This document shows positions 62,728 to 64,000 of a stretch of DNA of 64,000 nucleotides, piece by piece. This DNA is from Parabacteroides gordonii MS-1 = DSM 23371 (lineage in GTDB: Bacteria; Bacteroidota; Bacteroidia; Bacteroidales; Tannerellaceae). Positions within the stretch are counted from its first letter, which is position 1. Every line of letters starts with the position of its first letter. A program made the position numbers and the translations under genes. The notes under the pieces were generated by a model. It searched no databases. It worked only from the letters and a program-made list of their open reading frames with translations, and was not told the DNA's origin. The stretch lies in contig NZ_KQ033920.1 of assembly GCF_000969825.1 (NCBI RefSeq), forward strand, positions 981,672-1,045,671. Reading direction: 5' to 3'.

Positions 62728-63302
62728 ATGTCATAGCCAACTTCTTTGATGCATTGGCTGATCGCTGGGATGAACTATGCTATCATGCGCCGGAAAAGAT
62801 CAACCATATTCTTGAACAGACGACTTTACACAAGGGATTGCGTATATTGGATGTCGGATGCGGAACAGGAGTATTGGAAAAATATCTCCTGACCTACTCT
62901 CCCGCCCATATTACCGGAATAGATATTTCTCCCCGGATGATTGAAATGGCTCATAACAAATATGCAACACCCATAGTCGATTTCCGTTGTCTGGATGTAA
63001 TGGATCTGAAAGACGAACAGTTCGACTTTATCATAGCCTATAGTGTATTCCCCCATTTCGAGCAACCGGATAAACTGATCGCCCATTTGGCGAGCTTGCT
63101 TATTCCCGGTGGCGAACTCGTGATCTGCCACAGTGAAGGACGGGAATCGATCAACGGCCATCATAACAAACAAGCCAACCGGATTTCATTCGGCCTTCCC
63201 CCGGCGCGGGAAGTTGCCGCCCTGATGGAACCGTTTTTTCATATACAGGAAATGGAAGATACCGACGAACTTTATATAGTCAACGGTATACGCAATCAAT
63301 AA
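62724..63302 (+). CDS. Class I SAM-dependent methyltransferase
   Basis: 192 residues from the ATG at 62724 (MNVIANFFDALADRWDELCYH), which overlaps the ispE stop; a nine-codon extension would run into ispE. The SAM loop ILDVGCGTGVLEKYLL is near 40-55, the acidic motif GIDISP near 64-69 and IIAYSVFPHFEQPD near 99-112. The substrate is unknown. A menaquinone or ubiquinone-type methyltransferase cannot be excluded but is not supported by clear motifs. Translation is coupled to ispE. Confidence 0.87.
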   Translation: MNVIANFFDALADRWDELCYHAPEKINHILEQTTLHKGLRILDVGCGTGVLEKYLLTYSPAHITGIDISPRMIEMAHNKYATPIVDFRCLDVMDLKDEQFDFIIAYSVFPHFEQPDKLIAHLASLLIPGGELVICHSEGRESINGHHNKQANRISFGLPPAREVAALMEPFFHIQEMEDTDELYIVNGIRNQ

Positions 63303-63317
63303 AGATAAAACGAAAGA

Positions 63318-63347
63318 AAGGGAGTGCCGATAACCGGTCACTCCCTT
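63318..63347. terminator. Hairpin between convergent genes
   Basis: AAGGGAGTG and CACTCCCTT form a 9-bp stem with a 12-base loop. On the minus strand TTTC follows, so it probably serves the malate dehydrogenase gene as well as the methyltransferase gene. Confidence 0.7.
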
Positions 63348-63374
63348 CTTCGTATATAACATATAAGAAACTTC

Positions 63375-64000
63375 TTATTTCATGTGCGGGTTGATTGTGT
63401 GCCACAAATGGATTTCCGGGATAATACCCATGCTGATCACTTCGTCACGCAATTTTGACAGGTGTACGTAGCTTTCTTCCAGTTCGGCATTTTCTTTGGC
63501 TGTACCTTCCACTTCTTTATAGAAGATACCGTCTTTTGTAATTTCTGTTTCCATAGCCATCATGATATGGTCGAATTTACCTGTATGTACGTATGTTCCG
63601 GCAGGCCAGCGGAAAGCTTCGCCACCCATAGCGGCACGGATCATTTCAATAGACAGATAAGACGGGCTCTGGAAAGAAGAACGGCCACGCAATTCGATAA
63701 TACGTTTTCCACCCTGTATCACTTTAACTTTCAGGTCAGCCCATTGTTCGTCGGTCAGTTCCGGTGTACCGATCAGATCCAGCAACGGTTTACCATCTAC
63801 AGTTGCAGTAGAAGCGAAAACAGCCATCTGCTCACCGTGACCACCATAAGTACGGCAGCCTTTCACCAGGTTCTGGCGGATACCGAAATGTTGAGCTAAA
63901 GCAGTTTGCAGACGAGTGCTATCCAAGGCAGCCAGTGTACTTACCTGAGAAGGTTTCAATCCGGAGTACAGCAACGTAATCAATCCTGTAATATCAGCCG
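63375..64000 (-). CDS. mdh: Malate dehydrogenase, N-terminal part outside window
   Basis: The frame stays open to the last base, so the start lies beyond the window; 208 C-terminal codons are visible. It begins ADITGLITLLYSGLKPSQ, continues with STLAALDSTRLQTALAQHFGI (substrate Arg region) and GGHGEQMAVF, which contains the catalytic His. This matches the Bacteroidales malate/lactate dehydrogenase-like family, which interconverts malate and oxaloacetate in the cytoplasm, a step towards fumarate and succinate. The identification rests on the C-terminal half only. Confidence 0.85.
   Translation of the reverse strand, partial: ADITGLITLLYSGLKPSQVSTLAALDSTRLQTALAQHFGIRQNLVKGCRTYGGHGEQMAVFASTATVDGKPLLDLIGTPELTDEQWADLKVKVIQGGKRIIELRGRSSFQSPSYLSIEMIRAAMGGEAFRWPAGTYVHTGKFDHIMMAMETEITKDGIFYKEVEGTAKENAELEESYVHLSKLRDEVISMGIIPEIHLWHTINPHMK

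Overview
The window comes from a Bacteroidota chromosome, order Bacteroidales, most likely Parabacteroides or a close relative. This rests on four things: a SusC/SusD pair, six-bladed-propeller and DUF4369 lipoproteins, an archaeal-type V-ATPase operon containing a DUF2764 subunit, and many promoters of the Bacteroidota type (-33 TTTG/TTG, -7 TAnnTTTG). Genus is inferred from gene content only. About 42 protein genes are packed on both strands. I see no rRNA, tRNA, CRISPR array, complete IS element or phage.

Layout. 1-11.3 kb: menaquinone synthesis (HAD-hotdog thioesterase fusion, menF, menD, menB, menC-menE fusion), split by a SusCD pair on the opposite strand. 11.3-15.1 kb: two DUF3857 proteins, one an intact transglutaminase and the other a relative without the triad. 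15.3-17.8 kb: GH84 hexosaminidase. 17.9-21.2 kb: BlaI repressor / M56 peptidase-plug fusion / propeller lipoprotein operon. 21.6-24.1 kb: a DPP-IV-like S9 peptidase. 24.2-31.7 kb: V-ATPase operon E-DUF2764-A-B-D-I-K. 31.8-40.4 kb: GNAT, a GH20-like hydrolase, an orphan PstS, PhoH, GH20 and RNase R. 40.4-46.1 kb: an outer-membrane barrel protein, then a redox neighbourhood (zinc-ribbon AraC regulator, QueG-like Fe-S protein, flavin reductase, exported flavodoxin). 46.1-46.7 kb: gene debris. 46.7-50.8 kb: an Ntn hydrolase and a gluzincin-propeller-barrel protein. 51.1-52.5 kb: a SatD-DUF3307 pair. 52.6-56.9 kb: histidine kinase, response regulator, DUF4369-SUMF1 fusion and TSCPD protein. 56.9-64 kb: folC, MFS carrier, acyltransferase, ECF sigma factor, ispE, methyltransferase and the 3' end of mdh.

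How it fits together. The men genes feed the quinone pool. The V-ATPase rotor subunit carries a sodium-binding signature, so the enzyme probably exchanges ATP and a sodium gradient. GH84, GH20 and DPP-IV-like enzymes fit a gut commensal using host amino-sugar glycans and peptides.

The least described parts are: (1) SatD-DUF3307, preceded by three identical-geometry dyads at exact 28-bp spacing, the last overlapping the -33 box, where SatD looks like a cyclase-fold domain plus HTH; (2) an identical 19-bp element upstream of both the histidine kinase operon and a distant outer-membrane barrel gene; (3) a 22-bp tandem dyad array with pseudoknot potential after the response regulator; and (4) several unusual domain fusions. 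Every functional call is from sequence reading; no search was run.
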